Origin: Linepithema humile | Taxonomy: Eukaryota > Arthropoda > Insecta > Hymenoptera > Formicidae | Direction: 5' to 3' | DNA: 64,000 nucleotides | NCBI RefSeq assembly: GCF_040581485.1 | Contig: NC_090128.1 | Location: forward strand, 23,838,931 to 23,902,930 | Part shown: positions 46,701 through 61,700 of the stretch, piece by piece | Layout of the letters: every line of letters begins with the position of its first letter | Position numbering within the stretch: position 1 is the first letter of the stretch | Notes under the pieces: generated by a model | Databases searched by the model: none | The model's input: only the letters and a program-made list of their open reading frames with translations | What the model was told of the DNA's origin: nothing | Translations under genes and position numbers: made by a program

Positions 46701-49700
46701 AATTTCTCGACAATGTAGTTTGTGATCGGCGAACCGCCATCGTCGAAGGGTGGTTTCCACGATAATGTGCAGGTTTCTGGAGTGATATCTGAGATATCCA
46801 GAGGCGCCAAAGGCGGTGACGGTTTATCTAAGGAGAAAATAATTTCATAACTATATATGTTTCTAAAATTTATTGTTTATAGAATTTTTCACATAAATAT
46901 TTATATAAAAGATTGTATCATTTTACAAATAAATAAAATTATTGCTAAATAAATAAAAAGCAAAGAGTTAAGAAGAATTAATTTAATAATAATTAAACGA
47001 TAAGAAAAAGACAAATAAAGAATTCAATTAATGTAAACGAAAAACTTACCGACAACGAGAACTTTGCACGAAGCGGAATCCGTGCCAACGGTGTTCGTGA
47101 GATATATCGTGTACGTTCCGGTGTCTGACCTTGTTGCTTTCTTGTTTATAAATTGAGAAGCTACATCGGTCGTCTCGAATTTGATTCTTTCGCTCGTGAG
47201 CACTTCCTCGCCGTTGATGGACCAGTTCGGTCTCGGCTTGGGATTGGCTGAATAAGGCACCGTGATGGTGAAGGGTTCTCCAGCAATTACAGTCATATCG
47301 CGGATGCTGAGATCGCTCGTAATCTTTGGCGGGACTGTAACAAAACGATTGATATTTTGAATTACACTCAAAACATGAAAATTAAGAATCACGATTAATA
47401 ATCAAGCAAATTTAAATCAATTCAACTGACAAAATTTTAAAGATACTGAAAAAAGTTTAAAAAAATGTATCTTTGATTCTAACTTTAGATCTTATTTTAA
47501 AATATTTGTAACATAATTATTGAGAATAAATTAAATAAATAAAAATATTTAAAGATAAAAGTTAAAAATAAATTTTTGTAAAAAAGAAATTGACATTGTT
47601 CCGAAGTTTTACATATTTACATGCGCTTAATTTTGATTTTAAAAATTTCTTTCATAAGCAAAATTTCTCTTTCTAATAATTTTATCATTACAATTATTGA
47701 AATGTATAATTTTTTAATCTAGAGTATAATATTATTTATTACTCACATGGTGGAGCACTGGCACGAATGACGTCGGAGTTGGAACTCCACGGTCCACGAC
47801 CGGCGGCATTTTCCGCAGCTACGCGGAATTCGTAATCATGATTCTCGATCAGTCCAGTGACCCTACGAGATCGCGAGAAAGATAAATTAATAAAGCATTA
47901 GCAAAGACTGTATCTTTTACAAATTGTATGACACAAATTGCTCACTTGTAAGTAGTGTCGTGCACCAGAGCGGGGGTGGCTTTAACCCATTTGTCCTCGC
48001 TCAAGAGACGCTTCTCGACGACGTATCCAATGATCGGCGAACCACCGTCGTGACGCGGCTTGCTCCACGTGATGGTAATGCTATCTTCGGTGGTCTCCAC
48101 GCCACGCGGTGCGCCAGGAGCACCCGGTGGATCGAACGGATGCCTCGCTTTGATCGGATCAATCGTCGTTACCGGATCCGATGTGCCGTACTGATTCTCG
48201 GCCATCACTCGGAATTCATAGACTTGACCGACTGTCAAATTCCTGACTCGCACAAATGGCGTCGTGACATAGCTGCTTACCTGCAAATTTCCTTTCTTTA
48301 GACTATAATATTACACTAAACATACATTTTTTTCTACTTAATTTTTTCTCACAAAGATCTTTTTGCAAAAAATAATTATTAGTTGAAAAACTTTTTTATT
48401 ATGATATTGCTATTTGAGGAAGAATAATTTTTTTTCATTTATCTAGTCAGAATTAATTTTTTTTATTTTAATAGTAATGAATATTCTATAAAATAATAAA
48501 TACGAGTTTAATTTTTAATCAAATAATAGTTTTACAACGTTTCTCACCTTGGACCACGTGGCGGACTTCGGTTCCTTCTTCTCAATCACATAATTTGTGA
48601 TATCAGCACCGCCGTTGTCTTTAGGCGGGGTCCAGAAGAGTGTGAGAGCATCACCGCCGAACTCATCCGCACGGAGATTCTCAGGTGGTGCAGGACGATC
48701 GAGAACCTTAACGTTGACGGTCGCCGTATCAAAGCCGGACGAGTTGCGCAGTTGAAGTCTGTATTGTCCTCCGTCCGTACGTTTCGCATTCTTCACCACC
48801 AAGCTACAGTAAAAGATTTTATTTTTTATTATACTATAAATTTTTATTTAATCTATTAGCATAATCAATTATTTCCACTTCTTTACTGCAAAGCAGTTGG
48901 ATTTCATCATAAATTTTTTTTTAAGAATTAAATTCTAGGATATATTTTATTTCAATAATTTTCAATTTCATAAAATTCATACTGCCAAGACATACCTGGC
49001 GAAATCATCGGCCAGCTGCTGATGGACGCGCGAATCAGTTTCGTCCTTAACAACATCGTTGGCGAACCACGTGGCGGTTGGTTTGGGGAAGCCAATGTAA
49101 GGCACATGAATGGAGAAGTCCTCGCCGGCGCGAACAGTAATGTCGCGAACTCCGCCGAGATCCATGACCGGTTTGTTGGGCTGTTCTTCGATGACGATGG
49201 GGTTGCTGGGTCGACTCGGATCGCTGTTACCGACGTCATTCACTGCAATCACTCTGAAGAGGTATTCTTCGCCCTCCTTCAATTTTGGCACGGTATACAC
49301 GTTGTTCGGTATGGGAGCACCGTTCACGTCCGACCAGTCGTCATCATTTTTAGCCTTCTTCTGGATGATGTAGCCTCTGATCTTCGCACCACCGTCGCTT
49401 CGTGGCGGACGCCAGCTTAGAGTCACCGAGTCCTTGGTGATTCTATCTGGTTTAGGCGGCTCAGGTGCATCAGGACGTACTATAGAATTAATGATAATGT
49501 AATAAGTTTAACACTATATCAATTTGAATAAAATATATAAGGCAAATTAAATTTGAAAATATTATTGTCAAAATTAAGTAAAAATACAAATTCATAATTA
49601 CAAAAAATTCTAAAATAAAGTATTTAAATTACAGTGGAACAAATAAATTTATTGCTCCTAAATTGTTTTTATTATAATGTGATCTTATTAATGATTAGAA

Positions 49701-52700
49701 AATACTTACGGCGTTGGTGCCCGGCTGTGATGGGCTCAGTGGGCTTGCTAGGTTTGCCTGGTCCAGCCTCGTTCACAGCGATCACTCTAAATTCGTATCG
49801 CGAACCTTCGTGAAGATCCTGCACGGTAAATGTCGTGTTCGGAGTCGGGTAGTTGTTGACCTTCAACCATTCGCCGCCACGCTCACGCCTCTCTACGTAA
49901 TAACCTAAGGAAGATAATTAAAATAATGTTAATTATTTATAAATTTTTTCAGCATTGTTTTGACTATAACATAAATAAAATAAATATTTCTTGATATTTT
50001 GTGATTTAATTGGAAGAGTCTTTGAAAATTTTGGATTTAAGTACAATTGTAAAATAAATTATTTGTAACAACTTACCAGTGATAGGCTTTCCGCCGGTGT
50101 TGAGAGGCGGATTCCAGGTGAGACTGCAGCTGTTAGGAGTATAGCCAAGTATTTCAGGCTGACTCGGCGCGTCTGGCGGATCATAAGGACTCTTGGCGAC
50201 TACAGGTTTGCCCTCCAAGGGCTCCGAGACTCCGTACATATTCTCAGCGCGAACTCTGAAAACGTACTTTTTGCCTTCAATCAGGCCCTTCGCCGTGAAG
50301 CTCGTTCTGGGCACGTAGCCAGGTACTTGTCGCCAATTGTCAGACCCGTAATCCGACACTTCAACTATGTAATTCGTAATGTCGGATCCACCGTCGTCCA
50401 CTGGTGGGTTCCAGGATAGTCCGACGGATTCTTGTGTCGTGCCGGTGTACTGCAGAGGACCCTGGGGTGGTCCGGGTTTATCCACGACTATTACTTCGAT
50501 GTCGGCCGAATCTTTGCCATGTTCATTTGACGCAGTTATGGTGTACATGCCGCTGTCATCCCGCACGGATTTCTCGATCAGCAGTTGCGTTCGGTCGCTC
50601 TTGGTCTCGGTCTAAAAATATAGTAGAGCAAAATACAAAAATAAAATAAAATTCGATAAAATTAATTTTATATAGAGAACAGAATTTTTAGATATATCTT
50701 CATAATAATTACAACAAAAATATAATTACCACAGTCTGGGTACAAATTGTATTTTACTAAAGTACGTACACAGAAAGAACACTTTTGCTGAAAGATCTAA
50801 AAAAACAGAGATACAAATCTGAAAGTAAATTTTGTTGGACATTCGAAATTTGTCAATAGAACACTCGATTTTGATTGATGAATCGTCAAAACTTTTTGCT
50901 ACGATATGAAAAAAATCGAGTGCTCTATTGATAAATTTCGATTGTCCAACAAAATTTATTTTCAGATTTGTATCTGGCACAATCTTTAGATCTTTCAGCA
51001 AAAGTGTTCTTTCCGTTGTAATATATAAAAATGTCTTTAATGTAGTTTTTTTTATGTTGACACCTTAAATTACTGTTACATTTATTAAAATAATGAATAT
51101 GACAATAAAAATAATTATTAAAATTTTATTAAAAAATAGATTACATACCGATATACGAAGAGTTTCCAAGAGCGATTTTCCGTCCTTGGTCCATTCGATC
51201 TTCGGCGTGGGCGCGCCGGACAATGGTATATTGACATTGATCGGTTCCCCGGCTCGAACTTTGATCTTGCGGCCGATCAGAGCATCCAAATTGAGTTTTG
51301 GCTTCTCCCGCATAGGCTTAGCCGTGAACGCGGACGAGGTCTCGCTTGGTTTTCCGGCACCGGCGGCATTTATGGCCGATACGCGATACTCGTACTGATG
51401 ACCCTCGGTTACATGATCGTCGTAGTACTCGGGGTATTTGACGGGTTCCTTGTTTTGTTTTATCCAGCGACCGGTAGCGCGATCGCGACGTTCCACGTCG
51501 TAGCCGATGATCTTGGAACCGCCGTTGCTGATGGGCGGCGTCCATTTGATCTTGATGTGGTCCTTATCAGCGTCCACGCATTCTGGCTTGCCAGGTTGAC
51601 CAGGGACCACTGAATAATTGAACGTAAAAATATGTAATTAACAAACAAAAAAGTAAGTAACAAAACTTAACATTTAAAAAAATTAATTTTTGCATCTATG
51701 AATTTAAAATTTAAAATTACATATTGAAAAGTCAATATTATGTTGATAATTTATATTCTACAGTTATTAAAAAGAGTTTAGGCAAAAAATTTAAAATTTA
51801 TTTCTTTTTTTTTCAAACAATTATTTACTATACATTGTTCAAATTAAGTTATTTAAATATATTTCAATACTTCCTTTGATATTTTAATGAAAGTACTCAC
51901 CGAATTGATTCTTCGCAACAACTGATCGATCTGTCGTCAATGGCTCGGAGCGACCCTGTAGGTTTTCCGCAGAAACACGGAATTCATACGTGGTTCCTTC
52001 GAGCAATCTTGGCACAGTCGCATGATTATACTTCGGATTAACATGTGTAACTGCTGGCACCCAGCCGCCACCGTGTGTAAGATCGCGTTTCTCGATAACG
52101 TATCCACTATAAAGAACAAAATAAATATATGTGAGAAACTATTTTACTGCTATCATTTCACTTGTTAATTTTTGGTGCAAATTATAAAATTTATAATTTT
52201 TAATGATAAAAACTGAGTAACTTTTATATAAAATTACAATATATGTATAAAATAAATTTGTTATTTATATGATTTAAAAGTCCAATATATAAAAACTCAT
52301 AAAATATAAACTAGATGTATTGTAGAAAATTATTAGTAATTTATTTCAAAAATAATATTTCCTGTATATTAACTTACGTAAGCTCGCTGCCGCCATTATC
52401 CTTGGGTGGCTTCCACGAGAGTGTGACGGATTGGCTCGTGATTTCTTCGTACTGCAAAGGACCCTCTGGTGGTCCGGGTTTGTCTAGAACAGTCATTTGG
52501 AAACTGCCCTCATCTATGCCGCTACTGTTCTTCAGCAATAGATGATACAGTCCCGAATCAGATCTCTTAGCATTAACGATGTGTACAATCGTGTGATAGC
52601 CGATTGATGTAATCGTCGTCCTGTCGTTGGAAGTCAACTCGTTGGTTCCTACGCTCCAGGTAACTTCCGGCGTCGGTTCGCCGATGAAATCGATGTCCAC

Positions 52701-55700
52701 GTGGAAGATTAGTCCAGCCTTGATACGAACGTCTTGCAAAGGCGTCTTGATCTTCGGAGCCACTAAAAAATTAAAGAAAATCATATGTTTGTCCAACACA
52801 AATATATATTAAATTAACATATTTAAAAAATTTATAGAAATAATTAATATCCAACTGTAAAATATTCTGTGATAATATAATAAAGTTTGCCATACATAAA
52901 AATTTGAGAATGTAAATCAATTGATTTTAATTATAATATTAATTAATTAAAGAGCTTACGGTAACGAGGTTTAGCTGTGACGAGATCGCTAGGTTCAGAC
53001 GGCTCGGATTGACCGGCAGCGTTCACAGCAATCACTCGGAACTCATACTCCTGGCCTTCGGTCAGATCTGGAACGGTTGTGTTGGTTTGATCCGCCGGCA
53101 CATGCACCGCATTCACCCAGTAAGGACTGCCCTTTTCTTTCTTCTGAACAATGTAGCCTTTGATCGGCGATCCGCCGTCATTCTTCGGTGCTGGCCATTG
53201 CAGATCCACGTGATCCTTGTCCCAATCCGTAATCTGAGGTTTGCCAGGCGCGTCTGGTTCATCTAAAAGTAAAGAATGTATATTTAATATTATTATTTTT
53301 AAAATAATATATTTAAGATTGTATTTTAAATTAATATGCTATTAATTGTTATATGACATTACACTTCAGAGAACTTTCAGAAGCTTTCAGATTTTATATA
53401 AATTTATATCGACTAAACTGTAGAAATTTTATTTAATAATAATATCACTCTTATTTGAATGTGGAATTTTGCTTATTTACTTACCGAATTCGTTCTTCGC
53501 GATTATGCTCTTTGTAGTCTCGAGTGGGTCTGATTCTCCAATGTTGTTTACAGCCTTGACGCGGAACAGGTATTCCTTGCGATGAGTCAAACGGCTGACC
53601 TCGTGGCTCAGCACCATGCTCATGCCGGCATCGGACCAAGTACCACGTGACAGATCCATCTTCTCGATGACGTAATGTAGAATGGGACTGCCGCCGTCGT
53701 CGAGAGGATGTCCCCAAGTCAGATGGCAACCCTCTTTGGTAACGTTGCTGACCTCCAGCGGTTTCTCCGGTGGCGCTGGTCTGTCGAGGACTGTGACTCT
53801 TGCGCTGGCGCTAAAAATATCATCGCTCATTTTTAATTGCTAATTATCCAAAGTATAATTAAATTACTAAGTTAATAACATTAATAACATTAATTACAAT
53901 AAGATTAATTATAAGAAATTCTAAACCTTTTCATTATTAAAATTCTTATTATAATTTACTATTATGTTTTCCAATTGTAATTGTATTATATTTGATGTAG
54001 ATTAATTTAATTTAAAAATTTTGTATTGTTGAAAAATATTTAATCGAAGACTTAATATTAAAATCGCTTCTTGTATACTTATTATTATATATTTCTCAAT
54101 TATACCTGAAGCTACCATGCTCGTTCTCTAATGTCAAAGTATAGCGTCCAGTGTCATCACGAACGGAGAACGGAATCTCGAAGGATGTTTCGGTGTTTGT
54201 GGTGTACATCTCGTGACGCGCATCGGCCACGATGTTCACTCCATCGCGATTCCACGTTGTCTTCGGTTTAGGTGATGCCACGATGGGAATGTTGTAGCTG
54301 ATCTTCTGACCAGCGCGCACCACCAAGTCGTTCAGCAAATGCGTATCAAACGATGGCGCAACTGCAAAATCAATTATAAACAATTGTGAATAAAGTATCA
54401 ATAGTGAAAAAAAAGAATTTTTAATTATTTTTAAAAATGCACCATTAAAAAATATTTATTTGCGTGAAGATGAAAAGATAATAACAATATTGGAATAAAA
54501 TTCTCTTTCTAAAACAACCGATATAATCGTGAAGTTTTAATTTAGATGAAAGCTCTAACTTACTGAAGCGTGGCTTAGCGACGATCGGCGCCGATGCATC
54601 GGACGGCTCGCCAGGTCCGCCCTTGTTGACGGCAATGACCCTGAATTCGTATTCTTGACCCTCGGTCAGATCTGGCACTCTGCCGCTGGTCTTGTCACCG
54701 GGTATTTCAGCCGCCTTCTCCCACTGTCCATAACGAGGTCGTTTCTCGATAATGTAGCCAGTTATAGGCGATCCACCGTCTTTCTTGGGCGGCGTCCATT
54801 CGAGGTCCACGTGATCCTTGTCCCAGTCGGTGGCGACCGGTGCTCCCGGTTTATCCGGCTTGGCGAACGGATCTTTGGCGGTGATGGTGTCCATTCCCGT
54901 CAAAGGCTGCGACTCGCCCTGCTTGTTGACGGCGCGCACGCGGAACTGGTAGTCGTGACCCTCGATCAGATGATCCACCCGCGCCGAGGTGGTGTTAGCC
55001 TCGGCCACGGGCACCCAGCGCATATTCTCCGTATCCATTTTTTCGACTTGATAATACTGGATTTCGGAACCGCCGTCGTCTTTCGGCGGCCGCCACTTCA
55101 GAGTGCAGCCACTTCTGGTGACGTTGTCGACCTTCAGCGGACCTTCCGGCGGCGCAGGTACATCCAGCACGTTCACCGTCAGCGTGGCAGAGTCCTTGCC
55201 GTTCACGTTCTTAGCCTCCAGGGTGTATACACCGGAATCGAAACGTTTCGCCTCCATCACGCGCACTTTCGTATTGTAGTCCTCGTTGACGATTTTGATG
55301 CGGTCGCTCGCCATCACCGCAGCGTCTTTTAGCGACCATTCTTTGCTCGGTGGCGGCTCGCCGATCACCGGCACGTCGAAGTCGAAGAAACCGCCGGCGC
55401 GCACCTTCACATCCAGCATGTACTTCCTGTCGATCTTTGGCGGAACTAAGGAAAAATTTTTATATATTTTAAACATTTGTCGTTGCTCATTAAATACATC
55501 TTATCTAATAAGACATACGCAATTAAAAAATAATTTTTTAATCAAAAATTTAATTACTTAAATTTCTAAATTTAGTTTAATATTTAAAATAATAATTATT
55601 ATCGTGTGAGTACTATGAAAATATTAAATGTACAAGAAAGATATGTATTTAATTTTTCTAAATGCACACAAATCATTATTTGCGAATGCTTACGGTTCTT

Positions 55701-58700
55701 GGGTCGCGCCAGATGCGACTTCGATGCTTCCGACGCTTCACCAGGACCGGCCTTGTTAACAGCCCTCACGCGGAATTCGTATTGAGTTCCCTCAACTAGA
55801 TCATTCACTCTGCCGCGGTTTGTGTCACCCTCGACTTCTGCACACTTCTCCCAAGTCGGGCTGTACTTGTCGCGCTTCTCTATGACGTAGCCGGTAATCG
55901 GTGATCCACCATCCTCATCAGGACGTTTCCATTGAAGTTCGACAAAGTCTCTATCGTAATCAACCACCTCGGGCGTACCTGGTTTTCCTGGCTCGTCTAT
56001 GGAATACACATAAAAAAACACAATATAAAAGAAACTTGCAATATAATATTACCAATACCTATCAAAAAATTCTTAAAGATTGCATAATAAATAACATTCG
56101 CTCTAATTATATTAAAAATTCAATGCCTACAAAGTAAAAATTCAAAATTCAATAATATTAAACTGTATTGCGTATTGAAAGCACTGAATATATTAAAAAA
56201 ATCGAATTAAAAAGTTTTTGCTTAAAAATATATGAAATTATTCTTTTATGAAAAATTCGTGTCTCACCGAAGGGATTCTTCGCCTCAATGCTCTGCATGG
56301 CGACAAGCGGCTCGGACTTGCCCTGCTTGTTGACAGCTCTCACTCTGAACTTGTACTTGTGTCCAGGCGTCAAACCTTCCACTTGCAAGTTCGTTTCTGG
56401 TCCGTCGGTCTCTCCGGCCGGTACCCAGCGACCCGTAGCCTCATCCATCTTCTCCACAACGTATTTCTCTACGGGTTGTCCACCGTCGTCTTCCGGCGGC
56501 TTCCACGAGAGCTTGCATCCCTCGGCATGCACGTCGGATGTTCGAAGTGGACCCTGTGGCGGGCTGGGCTTGTCCAGCACGGTGACCTTAACAAACGCCT
56601 CATCCCGGCCATTGATGTTCTCCGCGATGACGGTGTACTTGCCGGATTCCGCGCGCGTAGCCATACGAACGCTCAGGCTGGTGTTGTAGTCCACGTGCTT
56701 GACCTTGACGCGATCGGTCGACCGGACCTCCTTACCGTTGAGCATCCATTTGGTGGTCGGCGGTGGCTCACCCGTCACCTTGCAGTCGAAGTTGAAGTTC
56801 TGGCCGGCCTTGATCCTCACCTCGATCAGATTCGTGCGATCTATCCTAGGCGCTTGATTGCGCGGCTTCGCGATAATGGTAGGCGTAGCGTCCGATGGCT
56901 CGCCTGGACCAGCTTTGTTCACGGCTCGCACGCGGAACTCATATGGCTGACCTTCGATCAGATCGGGTACGGTGGCGGAAGTCTCGTCCGCGGGTACTTC
57001 CAGCGCCTTTTCCCATTCGCCGTACTTGTCCTTCTTCTCAATTACGTAACCGGTAATCGGTGAACCGCCATCGTTCTCCGGCGCAGTCCATTTCAGATCG
57101 ACATGATCTTTGTCCCAGTCGGTGGCTCGGAGATCACCCGGTTTGCCTGGCTCGTCTGTAGTCAGCCATAAAAAATCAATTTATCCCTAATTCTTTTAAA
57201 TTACAAATATTGTAGAGATAAATAATTGTTTCAAATTAAATTTTGCATTTATTTATTTTTGCAGTTTTATTTAATTTATATCGTTTAATTTTAAATGCTG
57301 GATATTTTATCTTATATTTTGTTTATATATTTATTTAATTGGCATACCAAATGGATTCTTGGCTAGTATCGCTTGCTCCGCTTCCAAAGGCTTCGACTCG
57401 CCCTCGGCATTGACCGCGGCTACTCGGAAGAGATACTCCTTGCCAGGTGTTAAGCCTGTCACTTCGAGATCTATAAGAAAAAAAAAAATATTTAACGTTC
57501 TCCATTATATATTTTATTATTGTAAATTAAATTATGTATTGCGGAATAACAAATTTTCAAAAGAGATATTCAAATAAAAATATTTGACATAAAATTTCTA
57601 TGCTAATAAAGAATTTAATATAGTTTATTTTATACAAAATTAAAATCCTGTCATAATTAATGCATTACAACCCAGCAATCACTCACTCGGCTCGGTGGAA
57701 CGTCCGCAAGGTACCCAGCATCCGGTCTCCGGGTCCATCTTGTCCACTTGATAGTATTCAATGGGAGTGCCTCCGTCGTCTTTCGGTCTCTTCCACTTCA
57801 ACTTGCATCCCTCCTTGTGCACATCCGACACTTGAAGCGGTCCCTCGGGCGGCATTGGCTTATCTGTCACCGTTACTTGTACCGTCACCGAGTCTTTGCC
57901 GGATGAATTGCTCGCGGTGACGGTGTAATCGCCACTGTCGTCTCGCGACACCGGGCGTATGCTAAACTTGGTATTGTAGTCGCTGTTGTCGATCTGCACT
58001 TTGCGATCGGAATGCAGCGGTATCGCGCCGTAGCGCCACTCAATATGTGGTGGTGGCTCGCCGATTACGTTGGCATCGAATTTCAGCATCGAGCCCGCCG
58101 ACAGGGTAACGTCCCTCAAATTGCGCCTATCGATCTTCGGGGCCACTGCAACAAATAATTAGATCGATGATTATGTGCCAGTACCAATTTAGACAAATAG
58201 GCAGTTTATCGGGATTATTTTTGGAACGTGCAAACATTCTGTGGCAACAACGCAAGGCTGCTGTCTATAAATCGATTGTTTGTGCAATTAATATTTTAAA
58301 CGTAACTGTTAATTATAAAAAATTAATAATATTTATCACAATTATTACGTGATATAAATATTATTTCTATATAACATGTAATAAAATTATTATAATGTAA
58401 AATAATTTCTTGTGTAAATTAATGTGTAAAAATATGTTGTAAATACTTACAGAAGCGTGGCTTAGCTGTGAATGTTTTGCTAGCTTCGCCAGGCTCAGAT
58501 TGACCGGCCTTGTTCACAGCAATCACGCGGAATTGATAATCATTGCCTTCTATCAGACCGTGTACCAAAGCTTTGGTAGTCGGCGTTTCGGTTTCCAAAG
58601 CCTTCTCCCACATAGTGCTGTATTTATCTTTCTTTTCGACGATATAGCCTGTGATAGGTGATCCACCATCGCTAACAGGTTCTTTCCAGGTGAGTTCGAC

Positions 58701-61700
58701 CTGGTTGGCTGTCCAATCGACTGGCTCTGGTGCTCCAGGTGCAGTTGGTACAGCTATAAAAAAATAATAAAATATTAGTAATTAATTAATTAAATAATAA
58801 CAAAACTGTCATAACAATTTTTATGCCATCTTCAAACATCGTAAAATAGAAAATTGAAAACTAAGAACAAAACAAAATATACTAATTTTAAATTAATAAT
58901 AATTGACAGAAGAGATGAAAATATTAAAAACGCAAATTAATTAATTACGATTATTTAAGATACCGATCTAAGATTACCGATAGATATTAAACATTGTTTG
59001 TTAATTTCATATTTAATATTTCATGCTTAAAAATGGTTGACACTTACTGAACGGATCTTTGGCTACAATGGAGCTGAATGTCTCCAACGGCTCGGATTCT
59101 CCCTCCTTGTTGAGCGCCTTGACTCGGAACTTGTACTCATGTCCGGGTGTAAGTCCTTCGACTTTCATTTCAGGTCCAGTAGTTTTACCAACTGGTAGCC
59201 AGACACCGGTTTCCGGATCAAACTTCTCCACGAGGTACCCCTCTATTGGTTCTCCGCCGTCGTCCTTGGGTTTCTTCCATTTGAGTGTACATCCTTCCTT
59301 GTGCACGTCGGATACTTCCAATGGTCCTTCTGGCTTGCCAGGCTTAGCTGATAAATAATCGAAAATTAAATCAATATGTCAAAATTTATATATTTATGAG
59401 TTACATGGCTATAAGCTAAGCATTAAATCAATTTTATTTTATTATATATTAAATATTTTTATATTAATTTTAGATATTTAATACTTAACAAAATATATAA
59501 TTATTTTTTTAATTACAGAGAATAAAAAATATATAAAATATTATTATATAAAAACTACTCACAGACAACGGTGACTTCGACTTCGGCGGTGTCAGATCCG
59601 AACTGATTGACCGCTGTGATTTTATAAGTGCCGGTATCTTTGCGTTCGGGCTTGTCGTTGAAGAATTTGCTATTGTAAGGAACATTCTGTATCCTGCGGT
59701 GTGTAGTCTGCTGAATACTCTTATTGTTGATCACCCACGTGACATCTGGCGGCGGTTCGCCAATAATCTTGACATCGAAGTGGAACGCTTCGTTCTCGCG
59801 TACAGTTATGTCGCGCAGATTTCGTCTGTCGATCTTTGGCGGTACTGAGTAATAAAAAAAAATTATTTCAATTAACAAATATATCTTTCATCTATCAATA
59901 TTTTCCAACTTACAATTTTCCAACTTACAATTTTTCAAATATTTTTATATCAAGAAATTCATACTAAATACTATTTGGAAAGGTTAATTAAATTTTTTTA
60001 ATAACGTTAGATTCTTTTTATCAAAAGAGAATATTCTTTTAAAATTAGTGAAAAGAATACAATTAAGATATTTGTAATGAAGAACTTACGTCTTCGACTC
60101 TTGGCTGTGATCGGTTTGCTAGCATCGGACGGTTCGCCGAGTCCAGCAGCATTGATGGCTTTAACTCTGAATTCGTATTCAACACCTTCGTCAAGATTAT
60201 CAACGCGACCCTTGCAATCCGGTCCCGTCTCGCACGCCTTAATCCATTTAGGCGCGCCCTTCTCACGTTTCTCGATCACATATCCAGTGATTGGAGATCC
60301 GCCGTCTGTTAACGGTGGAGTCCATCGAAGATCTACGTGATCCTTATCCCAATCAGTCGCCTCCGGACGGCCTGGTGGACCAGGTTCATCTGCAGTGCAA
60401 AAATAAAGTTAGTTATCTGATCTAAAAATATGGATATAAAATTTGCTGAGAGATCAAAGTAAACTAATTATTCTTGACTTCTTTATCCCTTTCGTTATTT
60501 TTTAACAAAAATTTAAATTAAGTTATATACAAATATAAGAAATTAATATTCTATATCTACTACTTCGCAGGATTATAATATATCATAGAAAATACAATTA
60601 TGTAAGGAAAATAAAAAAATTTTAAGAATCAGATCTTACCGAATGGATTCTTGGCGACAATTCCGTGCTCAGTCTCCAACGGTTCAGACTCGCCCTCCGC
60701 ATTCACAGCGGCGACACGGAACTTGTACTCTTGTCCGGGTACCAGGTTCTCTACAACCATGTTGGGTTCCTTGGTGCGTCCGACCGGTATCCATCTACCA
60801 GTCTCCGTATCCATCTTTTCGACCACGTAGTGATCCAAAGGCGCGCCACCGTCGTCGAGTGGTGGGTTCCATTTGAGGGTGCAGCCTTCTTTGTGCACAT
60901 CGGATACCTTAAGTGGTCCCTCGGGCTTACTGGGCTTGTCCAGCACCAAAATCTCAATCGATGCCTCATCTCGACCGGAACTGTTCTCCGCCTTTAAAGT
61001 TAGAGTGCCACAGTGCGCTCTGGTTGCCGAGGAAACTACGAATTTGGTCTTGTAATCTTCCACCTCGATGGTCAGCACGTTGCCAGACTCTTGTTTGGCT
61101 TTGTTCAAGAACCAGGTCTTGCTTGGCGGCGGTTCACCCGTGACTTTGACGTCAAGGCGAATGACATTGCCGGCCTTGATCGTGATGTCTTTCAGATTGG
61201 TGCGATCAATCTTCGGCGCGGCGTAACGATCCTTAGCAATCAAGGTGTCACTGGGTTCGCTGGGTTTGCTCTGACCGCCTTTGTTCACGGCTTTAACTCG
61301 GAATTGATATTTTTGACCCTCTACGAGATCCGGCACTTTGGCTTCAGTTTTGCTGCCCGGCACTTCCTCAGCCTTTTGCCATTTTCCATATTGATCCTTC
61401 TTCTCGATAATATACTTCTCGATAGGAGCACCGCCGTCTTTCTTCGGAGCCTTCCATTTTAGATCTACGTGATTCTTCGACCAATCTTTCAACTCGGGTT
61501 TTCCGGGCGCGTCGGGCTCGGCTGTATTTAAAAATTAAAATTAAAAAATGTGTCATGATAAATAATTTATATTATAATATAGCAATTTGTACAATTATTA
61601 AAAAAATATAAATAATAAATATTCTTAAAATGATACAAAATAACGAAATTCTTGAAATGCTTAATTATTTTCATATCTGGGACTACAATAGTACACTCAA